Source: Actinomycetota bacterium (GTDB lineage: Bacteria; Actinomycetota; Actinomycetes; Nanopelagicales; Nanopelagicaceae). Taken from it: DNA of 15,466 nt. Below, one piece after another: positions 14,309-15,466 of the stretch. The translations under genes and the position numbers were made by a program. Numbering within the stretch: position 1 is the stretch's first letter; each line of letters begins with the position of its first letter. The stretch is taken from assembly GCA_009698515.1 (NCBI GenBank), contig WLQA01000004.1, positions 1 to 15,466 of the forward strand. Direction: 5' to 3'. The notes beneath the pieces are model-generated. The model did not search any database. It saw nothing but the letters and a program-made list of their open reading frames with translations, and had not been told where the DNA came from.

Positions 14309-14968
14309 ATGAGAATTGCTATTGCCGGAGCTGGAAATGTTGGTCGCGCCATCGCTCGCGAATTGTTAGAAAATGGTCATAACGTATTGCTAATTGATAA
14401 AGATCCTAAAGCTTTGAAGATGGATTCTGTTCCTACTGCAGAGTGGTTACTGGCTGATGCCTGCGAAATTACATCACTTGACCAAGCCAAATTAGATGGT
14501 TGCCAAGTATTAGTTGCCGCCACCGGAGATGACAAAGTAAATCTTGTAGCTTCGTTGTTGGGAAAAACAGAGTATGGCGTACCACGTGTTGTGGCTCGAG
14601 TTAATCATCCTAAAAATGAATGGATGTTTGATTCTTCCTGGGGCGTAGATGTTGCCGTATCTACTCCTCGAATTATCTCGGCATTAGTAGAAGAGGCGGT
14701 AAGTGTTGGCGATGTAGTTCGGTTGTTCTCATTCCGTAAAGGTGAAGCAAATTTAGTAGAAATAACACTTCCAGATAATGCAAAATGTTGTGGCAAAACT
14801 GTCGGAGAAGTAGAGCTTCCAGAGGATGCATCCCTTGCTGCAATTGTGCGTGATGGCCGAGTTATTTCTCCTCGCGAACATGATGTTTACTCATCAGGAG
14901 ATGAATTACTTTTTGTTGCATCAGCAAATGCAGAAAATAAATTAAAAGCCTGCTTTATCGGTAATTAA
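14309..14968 (+). CDS. trkA: TrkA/RCK-type potassium-transport regulatory protein, second of a pair, 219 aa
   Basis: This is a paralogue of the preceding protein: MRIAIAGAGNVGRAIA (GxGxxG 7-12), Asp30 closing strand 2 (VLLIDKD), then an RCK_C domain at about 140-215 (NLVEITLPDNAKCCGKTVGEVELPEDASLAAIVRDG...GDELLFVAS). The nucleotide-binding motif is intact, so both members may bind a ligand. The two probably form a heteromeric regulator, as in the CeoB/CeoC arrangement; the complex itself is inference. ATG 14309 directly abuts the TAA of the first gene with no spacer, and a weak GGATGG (14296-14301) lies 7 nt upstream, so translation is likely coupled. Its stop codon shares TTAA with the stop of the convergent DUF3159 gene. 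Cys-Cys at about 153-154 is unremarkable. Confidence 0.92.
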   Translation: MRIAIAGAGNVGRAIARELLENGHNVLLIDKDPKALKMDSVPTAEWLLADACEITSLDQAKLDGCQVLVAATGDDKVNLVASLLGKTEYGVPRVVARVNHPKNEWMFDSSWGVDVAVSTPRIISALVEEAVSVGDVVRLFSFRKGEANLVEITLPDNAKCCGKTVGEVELPEDASLAAIVRDGRVISPREHDVYSSGDELLFVASANAENKLKACFIGN

Positions 14969-15466
14969 TTCCTATTTAAATCAGTTGCACCAGGTGTTGT
15001 TGGCACCTTTCTCAAGATCACCCAGCTACCCCAAGCAGTTAAAAGAAATAGTGGATACCCCATGATTAGGCGTGCAGTTCCAAGGGCGTTGATATTTCCA
15101 CTTTTATAAAGTGGATATTGCACAATTAATCTTGAGAGAAATAAACCCACCCATAACCAACCAGCATTTATATAAGCCTTTAATCGCTTAGGATCTTTTC
15201 GCCAAAGTAGATTCTCGCCCAAAATTGGTCCAAGCATTACTCCCAAAATCGGCCATTTAATTAAATTAGTAAGTGCATAAAGTGCGCCATACCCAATATT
15301 TATCCATAAGCCCGGCAGGTAAAAATCAGCGGCATTTCCACTTTTGCGTGAAAAAAAAGCGCAGATGGCAACTCCGATTAATCCAGAAAAAGCATGTTGC
15401 AGGGTTTCGCGTTTAAATAATCTATACAAAGTTAATACCGCAGATAGAGCCACCGCCGAGTAAATC
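14965..15466 (-). CDS. DUF3159 family membrane protein, 3' part (N-terminus beyond the window)
   Basis: The frame is open to the right edge: residues IYSAVALSAVL continue upstream of the internal GTG at 15453, so the true start lies past 15466. The 166 or so residues present contain about four to five hydrophobic segments. Conserved pieces include RETLQHAFSGLIGVAI, FYLPGLWINIGYG, KWPILGVMLGPILGE, YINAGWLWVGLFLSRLIVQYPLY and ALGTARLIMGYPLF. These match my memory of the actinobacterial DUF3159 family (usually about 220-240 residues), so roughly one membrane segment and the N-terminal tail are missing. Function is unknown. In actinobacteria it commonly neighbours the TrkA pair, here convergently, with stop codons overlapping by 4 nt. 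A run of eight T on the coding strand (15358-15351) encodes the Phe-Phe of FFSRKSG. Confidence 0.85.
   Translation of the reverse strand, partial: IYSAVALSAVLTLYRLFKRETLQHAFSGLIGVAICAFFSRKSGNAADFYLPGLWINIGYGALYALTNLIKWPILGVMLGPILGENLLWRKDPKRLKAYINAGWLWVGLFLSRLIVQYPLYKSGNINALGTARLIMGYPLFLLTAWGSWVILRKVPTTPGATDLNRN

Overview
The window is a densely coded, AT-rich stretch of an actinobacterial chromosome. Two families restricted to Actinobacteria (DUF3000 and DUF3159) are present, and the gene content (DUF3000, RNase D, thiolase/FadB, dxs, acn, TRAM-type RNA methyltransferase, paired TrkA proteins, DUF3159) matches a block I remember from high-GC actinobacteria. The low GC, very short intergenic gaps and mostly leaderless genes point to a streamlined planktonic lineage such as freshwater Nanopelagicales (acI). 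That placement is inference from memory, not a search result. No gap between genes reaches 300 bases (the largest is about 70), and I see no rRNA, tRNA, CRISPR, insertion sequence or prophage.

Layout. 45-221 (-): a 58-residue protein with two CxxC knuckles, easy to miss because of its size. 267-791 (+): a RibD_C/DHFR-like reductase, converging on and overlapping 777-1625 (-), an EamA/DMT permease. 1686-3529 (+): DUF3000 then RNase D. 3589-4404 (+): an FTR1/EfeU iron permease, preceded by a perfect 12-bp-arm inverted repeat. 4475-7791 (+): thiolase and FadB, a beta-oxidation operon. 7733-9661 (-) dxs, 9699-12356 (-) aconitase and 12408-13613 (-) an iron-sulfur RNA methyltransferase form a leftward block whose last gene overlaps fadB by 59 nt. 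13646-14968 (+): two TrkA/RCK proteins, divergent from the methyltransferase across only 32 bp. 14965-15466 (-): a DUF3159 membrane protein that runs off the window.

How it works together. Most genes are core metabolism: fatty-acid beta-oxidation feeds acetyl-CoA towards aconitase and the TCA cycle, Dxs starts isoprenoid synthesis by the MEP route, and the TrkA pair gates a potassium transporter not seen here. Aconitase and the methyltransferase both carry complete [4Fe-4S] ligand sets, and the window also holds an iron importer, but nothing in the sequence links these genes by regulation.

The clearest unannotated signal is transcriptional. Eight of the thirteen genes with visible starts have a TAnnnT hexamer ending exactly 6 or 7 nt before the start codon, the geometry of leaderless mRNAs, and rnd has one 9 nt away. 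The genes without it (fadA, fadB, acn, second trkA) carry purine-rich Shine-Dalgarno-like sequences instead. This pattern fixes several start codons (267, 3589, 13646) and supports the small cysteine-rich gene.
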